Part shown: piece by piece, positions 1 to 7,093 of the stretch | How the letters are laid out: every line of letters begins with the position of its first letter | Position numbering within the stretch: the first letter of the stretch is position 1 | Origin: an uncultured Pedobacter sp. | GTDB taxonomy: Bacteria > Bacteroidota > Bacteroidia > Sphingobacteriales > Sphingobacteriaceae | Assembly: GCA_946478755.1 (NCBI GenBank) | Contig: CAMLDJ010000103.1 | Span: 1-17,117, forward strand | Direction of reading: 5' to 3' | DNA: 17,117 bases | Notes under the pieces: generated by a model | What the model was told of the DNA's origin: nothing | The model's database searches: none | What the model saw: only the letters and a program-made list of their open reading frames with translations | Position numbers and translations under genes: made by a program

Positions 1-2
1 AG

Positions 3-44
3 GATGCACACAGATATGAAAATCCGTGTTTATCTGTGTGCATC
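3..44. repeat. 14-bp perfect inverted repeat overlapping three 10-bp tandem units
   Basis: Positions 3-16 (GATGCACACAGATA) are exactly complementary to 31-44 (TATCTGTGTGCATC), with a 14-nt loop. The right arm overlaps three imperfect 10-bp units at 22-31, 32-41 and 42-51 of the form ATCYGTGNNN. The structure may continue past the left edge of the window. From general familiarity, ATCTGTG-type units recur as dispersed intergenic repeats in diverse bacterial genomes; I cannot confirm copy number here. No gene overlaps it. Confidence 0.7.
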
Positions 45-51
45 TGTGGTT

Positions 52-268
52 AAAAGCTCTTAACTTAATGACATTGGGCGTGCGCTAGCCTTGGTGAATT
101 GACCAACTGTCTGCCCGGAACTGAAGCTAAATTTATAACTAAAAGCCGAAGTTTAGAACTACTGTCCGGCAGAATTACGTCCGCCGAAACCAGAGCCTGG
201 ATATACACTGTTGATGATTGCTTCAACGTCATGTTCCAATTGCACAAACCCTTTTGTTGGTGGCAGTA
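52..268. other. Non-coding stretch with nested palindromes, downstream of the serine hydrolase gene
   Basis: No credible gene is visible in these 217 bases. A bulged hairpin can be drawn from TCTGCCCGGA (110-119) with TCCGGCAGA (165-173), and inside it CTAAA (127-131) with TTTAG (152-156). A looser outer pairing joins TTGGTGAATTG (91-101) with CAATTGCACAAA (237-248). At 240-264 the sequence TTGCACAAACCC followed by TTTTGTTGGTGGC closely matches a motif at 4222-4242 on the other side of the four-gene block. This arrangement recalls integron attC sites, but the stretch is longer than usual and the core triplets are uncertain. Confidence 0.45.
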
Positions 269-1321
269 TTATTTTTTGGCTGCGATAATTGCAATGTCAT
301 TTACCACCTCATTTATTCCATTTAGTTTATCTGTCGGTATAAACATTCCATTTGCTAAAAGAATTATGGTCAAATTTTTATTGGTGAATTTTCTAAAAGC
401 TGTTGATACACCACCTGAAAAACCATATGAAATGTCATCGTTAAGTTTTATCAAATCTAATCCGTAGGTAAAATCTCTCTTTATTTCATAATTAAACGGA
501 GTTAATAATTGAGTTTTCGTTTTCTCAGATATAAATTCGTTATTATCAAATTTCTTATTCCACTCAATAAATGAATTTAATGTCATATTCAGCGCTGCAG
601 CACCATATTCATATTCAGGAAAATTCCAATTTCTTTTCAAAAATTGATTACTGTTGACTGTATTTACATAGCAATAACTTAAATTTTCAATTACTTTCAA
701 ATTATTACCTTCAAAGATGACTGATGTTAATGACGATGGAAATTGCACTTCAATTATATATTCACTTAATTTTTTTCCAACTACTTTTTGAAAAATTCGG
801 TTTAAAAGCCAAAAGTTGGTTTGATTATAGTCGAATTGTTTTCCTGCAATAAACTTCAGGGTATCCCCATATACTTTTTGCTTTGCGTCTTCCTCTTTAT
901 CGTTTGTATAATTCACTATATCGGGTAACCCTGATGAATGAGTTAATAAATTTTTTATTTGTACTTTTCTCCAACTATTAGGCAAGTCGTCTAAAAAATC
1001 CGAAATGTTATTATCCAAGGATAGTTTACTTTGCTCAATTAATTGATAAACTGCTATAACGGACATTACTTTTGTGGTGGAAAATAATGGAAACAAAGTT
1101 TTGTCTGTTACAGGAACTGCCATTTCAATATTTGCAAGTCCATAATTTTTTTTGTGAATTACTTCTCCATTCCTAATTACAGCCAATGCTAAACCTGGAA
1201 TATTATATTGTTTTTGAACTTTTACTATACAGTTGTCAATTTCTTTATTGATAGTTTGTGCTTTTCCGTTTATTGCCAAAAACGAACATAAAATTGATGT
1301 TAAAAAGAATAGATATTTCAT
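269..1321 (-). CDS. Secreted serine hydrolase of the beta-lactamase (class C/PBP-like) family
   Basis: This 350-residue protein has an N-terminal signal peptide (about residues 1-21, ending GKAQ), which suggests the periplasm or cell surface. The beta-lactamase-family fold (PF00144-like) is indicated by the nucleophile motif S81-T-T-K84 within LFSTTKV, the helix NLLTHSSGLPDI (124-135) typical of the family, and YNQTN at 165-169 where the Y-x-N motif lies. The third motif, usually HxG, appears as F-S-G (301-303) in YGFSGGVS. The second motif has Q where N is common and the third lacks its histidine, so a peptidase or esterase activity is more likely than antibiotic hydrolysis; the substrate is unknown. 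It lies 18 bp after the small NTF2-like gene and is probably co-transcribed with it. Its stop codon falls 4 bp before a repeat-like element. Start chosen at MKYLFF because it gives the signal peptide directly. Confidence 0.85.
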   Translation of the reverse strand: MKYLFFLTSILCSFLAINGKAQTINKEIDNCIVKVQKQYNIPGLALAVIRNGEVIHKKNYGLANIEMAVPVTDKTLFPLFSTTKVMSVIAVYQLIEQSKLSLDNNISDFLDDLPNSWRKVQIKNLLTHSSGLPDIVNYTNDKEEDAKQKVYGDTLKFIAGKQFDYNQTNFWLLNRIFQKVVGKKLSEYIIEVQFPSSLTSVIFEGNNLKVIENLSYCYVNTVNSNQFLKRNWNFPEYEYGAAALNMTLNSFIEWNKKFDNNEFISEKTKTQLLTPFNYEIKRDFTYGLDLIKLNDDISYGFSGGVSTAFRKFTNKNLTIILLANGMFIPTDKLNGINEVVNDIAIIAAKK

Positions 1322-1339
1322 TGAATGTAGTGATTGTCA

Positions 1340-1765
1340 TTATTTAATTTTAAGAATATTGGTTGAAATTTTATCTACAATGTACCATTCGTCATTAAGT
1401 TTCATCATATTAAAATAGTCGGTAAAGATACGTTCTGGAATTTCTATCTCACATTTAGCAGAGGCAGTTCTTCCCGTAACGTTGATAGAAATAAGCCTTC
1501 CAAATGAGTTCTCTAATTTCGGACGAAGTTTAAATCTGCTCAAATAGCTTTTTCTATCAATTACAACCACTTCATTTTCTTTAATTGTTTTCAAGTTACA
1601 AGTGCTGTGCATTACTTTTCCAATTTTTGAGGTGTCTCCTGTCATCCAACCATCAAAATAGATTTCAATGGTTTGTTTGATTAATTCTTTGTCTTGTTGT
1701 TGAGCACTTAGCTTACAAGAAAGAAGACTCAAAAGTACGATGGTCAAAATTTTCATTTTATTCAT
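1340..1765 (-). CDS. Small secreted NTF2-like (putative lumazine-binding family) protein
   Basis: The protein is 141 residues when started at MNKMKILTIV; an upstream in-frame ATG at 1795 would add ten residues before the signal peptide and is less likely. The chosen start follows an A-rich leader (AAACAAACAAA), common in Bacteroidota. Residues 1-21 form a signal peptide. An LLSC sequence (Cys17) could be a lipobox, but cleavage after SAQ fits as well. The mature part resembles the NTF2-like Lumazine_bd_2 family: helix KELIKQTIEIYFDGW, a central FGRLISINV strand, and AKCEIEIPE then DEWYIVDKI near the end. It closely resembles the N-terminal domain of the next gene upstream (1848-2963), suggesting duplication or domain shuffling. 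No catalytic function can be assigned. The ligand-binding name comes from the family; no ligand evidence is visible. Confidence 0.8.
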   Translation of the reverse strand: MNKMKILTIVLLSLLSCKLSAQQQDKELIKQTIEIYFDGWMTGDTSKIGKVMHSTCNLKTIKENEVVVIDRKSYLSRFKLRPKLENSFGRLISINVTGRTASAKCEIEIPERIFTDYFNMMKLNDEWYIVDKISTNILKIK

Positions 1766-1847
1766 TTTGTTTGTTTGAAGTTTAGGGTTTTCCAAATATT
1801 GCTGCCAAATAGCGTAAAAGCTGTGTTAACTGCTGATAAATTTTATC

Positions 1848-2963
1848 CTAATTATTTTTCTCGATCAATTCGATAATTTTTAAGGCAACACCATTTGATG
1901 ATTGGAAATTTTGTCCCGTAACAATTCGACCATCTTGTTCGATGTAAGATACATTTCTCTTTGAAAATTTAAAAGTTCCCCCTCTTTCTTCTATTGTCTT
2001 CTGAATTAAGAATGGAAAGTGTTTAAAATATTCACCATCTTGTTTTTCAAAAGAATCAGGATAACCACTTATTTTTTTTCCTTCAACTAAGAATTTACCA
2101 CTTTTAGTTTTCAAGTTAATAATACCAGCTGTTCCGTGACAAACAGAAGAAATAATGCCGTTATTATCTTCATATACCTGCATAGCAATGTGTTGAATAG
2201 CTGAATTTTCAGGAACATCATACATTGCACTTCCACCTCCAATATAATGTACTGCTTTGTAAATTTTGTAATCAATTTCTTTAGGGCTCATAGTATGTTC
2301 TACGGCGTACATAAAATCTTGATTATATAAATATTGCTTTTGCAAACTATCAGAGGTATTGATATAGGCCAAAGGAATATCACCTCCCTTTGGACTCACA
2401 AAATCAACGGTATAACCTGAATTTACAAAAGTATCATAAGCGTTTACAATTTCGGCAAAGCTATTTCCTGTTGAAATTGTAGAATTTCCGTAATAATGTG
2501 CATTGGAAACAATGAATAATATTTTTTTTCCGGATTTATTGCTTGCTTTGCTACTTGCTGATTTGCTAATTATTTTCCATTCACCCTGAATCTTTTTTAG
2601 CAAGAACATATCCATAAATTCTTGTTTTTTTTCAGGTATTAGAATTTCGGCTTTTGCAATAGCAATATCATTATAATATTCTATAGAAATAATTTTGCCC
2701 AAACGACCGTTAAATACGCCTTTATTGCCTTTTTGAAACCCTTTGACATATTCTGAAACTGGAATTACCCATAAAGGTTTTTCTTTGTGGCTTAGAAAAA
2801 GATTGGCTTCAGAATAAAAAGCCTTACTAATACTGTCAGGCTTATTATAAGATGTGCCATCAATATAGTTTTGAATACACTTCTCAATCAGAGACTGTTC
2901 GGATTGTGCAAAAGACAGATTTGATAGTAGTACAAATAAGATTGCGAAAAAGATTTTTTTCAT
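1848..2963 (-). CDS. Secreted fusion of an NTF2-like domain and a DJ-1/PfpI domain
   Basis: This 371-residue protein has a signal peptide (1-20, LSNLSFAQ), an NTF2/lumazine-binding-like domain (about 22-135, ending GEWKIISKS), a short Ser/Lys-rich linker (136-146) and a DJ-1/PfpI domain (about 147-369). The second domain starts with KKILFIVSNAHYYGN. Its nucleophile elbow is SVCHGTAGI, with Cys275-His276. Glu171 in GNSFAEIVNAYDTF sits where Hsp31-like proteins carry their catalytic acid. FVSPKGGDIPL (188-198) is also typical of the Hsp31/glyoxalase III branch. Glyoxalase or deglycase-type chemistry on reactive carbonyls is therefore possible, but DJ-1 relatives also include chaperones and hydrolases. 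Export of such a protein is notable because well-known DJ-1 members are cytosolic. It lies between the membrane AraC-type regulator and the standalone NTF2-like gene, all on one strand. Confidence 0.82.
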   Translation of the reverse strand: MKKIFFAILFVLLSNLSFAQSEQSLIEKCIQNYIDGTSYNKPDSISKAFYSEANLFLSHKEKPLWVIPVSEYVKGFQKGNKGVFNGRLGKIISIEYYNDIAIAKAEILIPEKKQEFMDMFLLKKIQGEWKIISKSASSKASNKSGKKILFIVSNAHYYGNSTISTGNSFAEIVNAYDTFVNSGYTVDFVSPKGGDIPLAYINTSDSLQKQYLYNQDFMYAVEHTMSPKEIDYKIYKAVHYIGGGSAMYDVPENSAIQHIAMQVYEDNNGIISSVCHGTAGIINLKTKSGKFLVEGKKISGYPDSFEKQDGEYFKHFPFLIQKTIEERGGTFKFSKRNVSYIEQDGRIVTGQNFQSSNGVALKIIELIEKNN

Positions 2964-2998
2964 AAACTTTGGATTTTAATGTTTTAAAAAATGTTTCG

Positions 2999-3006
2999 CA
3001 AAATTA
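2999..3006 (-). promoter_or_regulatory. Possible -7 promoter element for the NTF2/DJ-1 gene
   Basis: Read on the minus strand this is TAATTTTG, matching the Bacteroidota -7 consensus TAnnTTTG. Transcription would begin near 2991, giving a leader of about 28 nt before the ATG at 2963. The nearest upstream TTG triplets are poorly spaced for the -33 element (7 or about 24 bp), so this is only a candidate. If real, the fusion gene and the two genes after it could be transcribed apart from the AraC-type regulator. Confidence 0.3.
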
Positions 3007-3063
3007 TATTGACCAAGTTTTAAATCATTCCAAGTTTATCATAATGGAGTACGGATGTATATT

Positions 3064-4098
3064 TTAGGAGTAAAAATTATTTTTTTGGTAATTAGAAGGC
3101 GTAGTACCTGTAATTTTTTTAAAGGAACTATAAAATGTACTGCTCGAATTAAATCCAGATTCAAAACCAACAGCATCTATCTTGAACTGAGTACCCACTC
3201 TTAATAGCCGTTTCGCTTCATCAATTCGGTATTCATTGATGAATTGAGTAAAGCTTTTATTCAAATTGTCATTAATGAATTGCGATAGCAATTGAGGGCG
3301 AATATTTAATTCTTTTGCTAAAATTGATAAAGTGAGGTCAGGATTAGTATAAATTTTTTTTGTTTCAAAAAGGATATTGATTTTTTCTTGAATTTCTTTT
3401 ACTAACTTTTCATCTATTTTGTTTATATATTTTTCTTTATCAATCACCGGAATTGATGTTTTGTTTTTTGCATAATAAATAAGAAGCAAGGAAATGTAAA
3501 AACTGAAGGAAAAAGTCAAAGCCCCTGAAATATATGAAGTATATTTAGCTAAGGAATACGAAAGCCAGATTAAAAAAACACCACAAATAACTGACAATAT
3601 CCAAGTTTCATGATAGCTGATTTGGTTGCGATTAGTTACTAACTTCTTGAAAATTTGTTTAGCTTCATAGATAGATAATATAATAAAAATAAACCATTGG
3701 ATATTTATAAAGTAATAAATTACACCTTTCCAAAGGGCAGGATTTTCCTTGTATGGAAAAAGAAAAGCAAAAACACTTATAGCTATAATTATTAAAGTGA
3801 GACTATATTTTGCAAAAGAATAATTAAGATTTTGCAGTATTGATTTAACAAAAAAATATAATAGAGGACCAACTAAAAAACAAGCTGACAAACCTATTTG
3901 TAAATACGTTTTTGACAACTGCGGGTTGAAATTATAAAATACTGATTTTCCTATTCTTATACTTAAAGATAATAATAAAAGGCCTAGAAATAAATCGGAT
4001 ATAGTTTTGTTTCTCTTGAAGAATAAAAAATAAAAACCTAAAACAACACTGTTAAAAACACCTATAGCACTTAAGAAAAATAATATCTGATTGTTCAT
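3064..4098 (-). CDS. Membrane-anchored AraC-family transcriptional regulator
   Basis: The 344-residue protein has a hydrophobic N-terminal half with about six or seven membrane segments (roughly 3-27, 33-49, 66-88, 97-116, 127-145, 166-185, 190-209). A charged linker (210-245) and an AraC-type double helix-turn-helix domain (about 246-340) follow. In that domain LTLSILAKELNIRPQLLSQF (256-275) is the first HTH and AVGFESGFNSSSTFYSSFKK (309-328) the second, followed by the typical TGTTPSNYQ. The layout is common in Bacteroidota; the membrane part presumably senses a signal, but the ligand is unknown. It is upstream of and co-directional with the NTF2/DJ-1 gene after 100 bp, so control of those genes is the simplest guess. 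Its start codon is about 38 bp from an attC-like palindrome. Composition is strongly AT-rich. Confidence 0.85.
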   Translation of the reverse strand: MNNQILFFLSAIGVFNSVVLGFYFLFFKRNKTISDLFLGLLLLSLSIRIGKSVFYNFNPQLSKTYLQIGLSACFLVGPLLYFFVKSILQNLNYSFAKYSLTLIIIAISVFAFLFPYKENPALWKGVIYYFINIQWFIFIILSIYEAKQIFKKLVTNRNQISYHETWILSVICGVFLIWLSYSLAKYTSYISGALTFSFSFYISLLLIYYAKNKTSIPVIDKEKYINKIDEKLVKEIQEKINILFETKKIYTNPDLTLSILAKELNIRPQLLSQFINDNLNKSFTQFINEYRIDEAKRLLRVGTQFKIDAVGFESGFNSSSTFYSSFKKITGTTPSNYQKNNFYS

Positions 4099-4136
4099 TA
4101 ATTGGAAAATATACTTTCTTTTTGAATTGTTTGAAG

Positions 4137-4242
4137 TTAACGCCCCGAGGATTTGTGAAGTTGGCGGTTACGTTAAATTTTATGCAATATAACATTTCGC
4201 AGAAGATTAGATTCGCCGATTTTGCCAAACCCTGTTAGTGGC
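4137..4242. repeat. attC-like bulged palindrome at the right edge of the four-gene block
   Basis: An imperfect inverted repeat pairs 4149-4166 (GGATTTGTGAAGTTGGCG) with 4214-4232 (CGCCGATTTTGCCAAACCC), leaving bulges. Outside it, TTAAC (4137-4141) faces GTTAG (4234-4238). The total is about 105 bp, within the size range of integron attC sites, whose outer boxes contain AAC and GTT triplets. The bases around the triplets do not fully match RYYYAAC/GTTRRRY, so this is attC-like rather than a proven site. The motif TTGCCAAACCC-TGTTAGTGGC (4222-4242) recurs in near-identical form and the same orientation at 240-264. The remaining bases of the 4099-4309 gap show nothing else clear. Confidence 0.45.
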
Positions 4243-4309
4243 TGGCTTTTATTGAATTCTTTGATTGATGTCTCCATTTTCTGAAATGAAACGCATTTTT
4301 CAAGTTTGG

Positions 4310-7093
4310 CTATTGGGTTGGCGATTGGTTTCTCTTAAACTCACTTGGCCTCATGCCATATTTCGATTTGAATACCGTCGAAAAATAATTTGGTGAGGAG
4401 AATCCGACCATGTAGGTAATTTCTGCGATTGTATACCTTTCATTGATCAATAGAAATTTTGCCTTTTTTAGCCTTCTGTTTATGATGTAGTCTGTTACGC
4501 TGCAATCCAGCAATGCCTTTACTTTTCTGTATAGCTGCACCCTTGAAACCCCCAGGGCTTTGCTAATCTCCTCTACACTGAAGTTTTCATTGCCTAGGTT
4601 CTGCTCTACAAGACCAGAAAAATCATTTACAAATTTTTTATCCAGGCTTTTTGAAATAGGTTGCCTGTTTCCGGAACTGATGTCACTTGTGTAATGAGAC
4701 TTTAGTAGTAGTCTGTTTTTCATCAGGTTCCTCACAGTTGCCAGTAGATATTCATAATTGAAAGGCTTTACGATATAGGCATCTGCCATACTCTCGAAGC
4801 CATTGATCTGCTGTTCTACACTGCCCTGTGCAGTGAGCAGGATGATTGGGATATGGGATGTACGAATGTCGGATTTGAGCTTCTCTGTAATTTTCTTTCC
4901 AGAAAGATCTGGCAATACCACATCGCAGATGATCAGATCTGGTACCTGCTCGTAGGCAGAAGTAATCCCGCTCTCTCCGGTATTTGCAATAAATACCTCG
5001 TATTCCTCATCAAATTTCTCAGCCAGATAATGCAGAAGGTCTGCATTGTCTTCGATTATCAATACCGACCGTTCCTTTAGTTCACGCAACAAATCATGGT
5101 TCTTTTCTCTCTTGAGATGCTCTAGTTCGCTCGTATAGATTTTTGCATTTTCATAAAGTTCTTCTCTTTCCGCCTGTTGGGTGTGCTTCTCTTCTTCCCG
5201 AAGGTGTGACGACCCAAGGGGCAAGGTGACGGTAAAGATAGTACCCTGCCATTTCCGGCTTTCTACGGTTAGGTCTCCATGTAAAAGATTCATCAGTTCC
5301 TTCGAAAGGGAAAGGCCTAATCCAGATCCTTTTCCTGCATTTGAGTCTGCCTGATAAAAATGTTCAAATATATGGAGGATTTCTTCCCGATCCATTCCAG
5401 GTCCATTGTCCTCTACTTTGATAGAGATATGAGTATCGTCTTTACTCACGGTAATATGAACCGTTCCATTGGCAGGAGTAAATTTTAGTGCGTTAGATAT
5501 CAGGTTGAAAATTACCTTATCGAACATGTTCACGTCAAACCATACTGTTATATCTGATTCTTTAGTGAAAAGTCTGAGGTCTATGTTCTGTTTTTTTGCA
5601 GCGAGCTGAAAGGTCTCAATAATGTCCGCAATAAAATCTATAATATTGTTCGATGTTGATCTTATACGCATCTTACCATACTCAATCTTCCTGTACTCAA
5701 TAAGCTGGTTGATCAGGCGCAGCAGGCGAAAAACATTTTTATTGATCAGTTTCAGGTTTTTTCCTGCAAGGGCGTTAATTTTTTCATTATTAAGCAGATC
5801 TTCCAGGGGAGAGAGGATCAAGGTAAGGGGGGTGCGGAATTCATGAGATATATTGGTGAAGAAGTTCAGTTTGGCCTCTGTCGCCTCTTTAGCCTTTTCA
5901 GACATCTCAATAAGCTTATTACGCTGGTTAAGGATTTCCAGGTTATTCGCCTCCAGGTTTTTGTTGATCTTCCTGTTTTCCAGTAGGGCGAAAAAAGCCA
6001 GTCCTCCGAAAACCACAGAGAGCACCAGGGTTACCACGGTGACGTTTAATGTAAGCTGTTGGTTGTCAAATAAAGAACGTTGTTCAGCCAGGAGAGATTG
6101 TTGCCGTTCGATATCCCTCTGCTGGCTGCTAAATTTGTTCCACTGCAGTTTCATGAGCTGAACGTTCGATGAGTCTATCACCACAGACTGAAGGATATTT
6201 TCTTTGAGGATGGATTCTTTTCCAAGGATACGGAATGCTGTTGAAATTGCCTCTTTACCTCCCGTTGGATAAAGCATGCTGGCATCTATCACTTTGCCAT
6301 CAATCATCTGGAGGCCGCCCCCTTGTCCGGGTAGCGCATCTATTCCAATAATGGCCACCTTCCTTTTTATTCCAAGTTTATCCAGTGCTTCTCTGGCTGC
6401 AGAAGCCATCTGGTCATTGTGCGCAAAAATTAGGTCCGTGGTACGCAATGTCTCCTTCATTTTCAGCAGCTCATCAATAGCGTGCGATTTTAACCAATCG
6501 CCATAGATCTGATTCGAAATTCTAATATTAGCGGATTTTTGGAGCCCTTCGGCAAATCCCCTCTGGCGCTCTATTGTGGGAGAGGAGCCGGGAAGGCCCA
6601 TGATTTCCATAATATTTCCCTTCCCTTTAAGCTGACCGGATACATACTGCCCGGCCATCTTGCCAATTTGATAATTGTCTGCACCGACATAAGCGGTATA
6701 AGCCGAAGATGATGTTTTCCTATCGATAATAACCACAGGGATGCCACTATTATAAGCCTGCTCAACGATTGGGGTGAGCGGCCGGGCCTCGTTAGGAGAT
6801 ATAATCAACAGGTCAATATCCATTTTTAATAATTCTTCTACCTTTGAGATTTGTTTTCTATTACTGTTGTTTGCATCTCTATATACCAATGTGGCACCCG
6901 GATGCAACGAAAGCTCCATTTTCATCTCTTCCAGCATGGTTTTCCGCCACAGATCTGAGCCAACGCATTGTGAAAATCCTATAACGTATTTTGCTTCCTT
7001 TTTCTTGTCGCTACAGCCACAAAGAATAGCCGTTAGGATGACCATTATAAGTATCCTATGAAGGAGGTGAAGTCTTGCGGTCATATTTATCAT
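4310..7093 (-). CDS. Hybrid two-component system regulator with a periplasmic sugar-binding sensor (fructan locus)
   Basis: A 927-residue one-protein signalling system. The N-terminus has a signal or anchor sequence with a lipobox-like LCGC ending at Cys27. Residues about 36-315 form a Peripla_BP_4 (ribose-binding-like) domain with YVIGFSQC, LLIISPNEA, IPVVIIDR, YVGADNYQIG and FAHNDQMA. A coiled region (about 322-345) and a membrane segment (about 348-371) follow. The kinase has SHEFRTPL (His417), NLISNALKF (Asn534), DNGPGM (562-567) and GSGLGL (589-594). The receiver (about 676-793) has Asp682, phosphoacceptor Asp724 and Lys776. An AraC-type HTH (837-921) ends the protein. This architecture matches BT1754, the fructose-sensing regulator of the B. 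thetaiotaomicron fructan locus. It is divergent from the transport and enzyme operon, as expected for a local activator. Fructose as ligand is inferred. Met4 (7084) is an alternative start. Confidence 0.93.
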   Translation of the reverse strand: MINMTARLHLLHRILIMVILTAILCGCSDKKKEAKYVIGFSQCVGSDLWRKTMLEEMKMELSLHPGATLVYRDANNSNRKQISKVEELLKMDIDLLIISPNEARPLTPIVEQAYNSGIPVVIIDRKTSSSAYTAYVGADNYQIGKMAGQYVSGQLKGKGNIMEIMGLPGSSPTIERQRGFAEGLQKSANIRISNQIYGDWLKSHAIDELLKMKETLRTTDLIFAHNDQMASAAREALDKLGIKRKVAIIGIDALPGQGGGLQMIDGKVIDASMLYPTGGKEAISTAFRILGKESILKENILQSVVIDSSNVQLMKLQWNKFSSQQRDIERQQSLLAEQRSLFDNQQLTLNVTVVTLVLSVVFGGLAFFALLENRKINKNLEANNLEILNQRNKLIEMSEKAKEATEAKLNFFTNISHEFRTPLTLILSPLEDLLNNEKINALAGKNLKLINKNVFRLLRLINQLIEYRKIEYGKMRIRSTSNNIIDFIADIIETFQLAAKKQNIDLRLFTKESDITVWFDVNMFDKVIFNLISNALKFTPANGTVHITVSKDDTHISIKVEDNGPGMDREEILHIFEHFYQADSNAGKGSGLGLSLSKELMNLLHGDLTVESRKWQGTIFTVTLPLGSSHLREEEKHTQQAEREELYENAKIYTSELEHLKREKNHDLLRELKERSVLIIEDNADLLHYLAEKFDEEYEVFIANTGESGITSAYEQVPDLIICDVVLPDLSGKKITEKLKSDIRTSHIPIILLTAQGSVEQQINGFESMADAYIVKPFNYEYLLATVRNLMKNRLLLKSHYTSDISSGNRQPISKSLDKKFVNDFSGLVEQNLGNENFSVEEISKALGVSRVQLYRKVKALLDCSVTDYIINRRLKKAKFLLINERYTIAEITYMVGFSSPNYFSTVFKSKYGMRPSEFKRNQSPTQ

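Noticed and set aside
22..51. The 10-bp tandem units as a CRISPR array
   Set aside because: The units are too short, contiguous and imperfect, there are no spacers, and no cas genes are present.
65..247. A 60-codon open frame on the minus strand left of the serine hydrolase
   Set aside because: It has no signal, motif or recognisable family, and spans a palindrome-rich stretch better explained as a structured non-coding element.
99..467. A 122-codon plus-strand open frame overlapping the serine hydrolase 3' end
   Set aside because: It runs antisense through the well-supported hydrolase gene and its composition resembles a frame shadow.
269..1321. The serine hydrolase as an antibiotic-resistance beta-lactamase
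   Set aside because: The SxxK motif is shared by peptidases and esterases, the second and third motifs deviate, and nothing nearby suggests resistance.
1766..1795. Upstream ATG extending the small NTF2-like protein by ten residues
   Set aside because: It would place charged residues before the signal peptide. The ATG at 1765 has the better A-rich leader and begins the leader directly.
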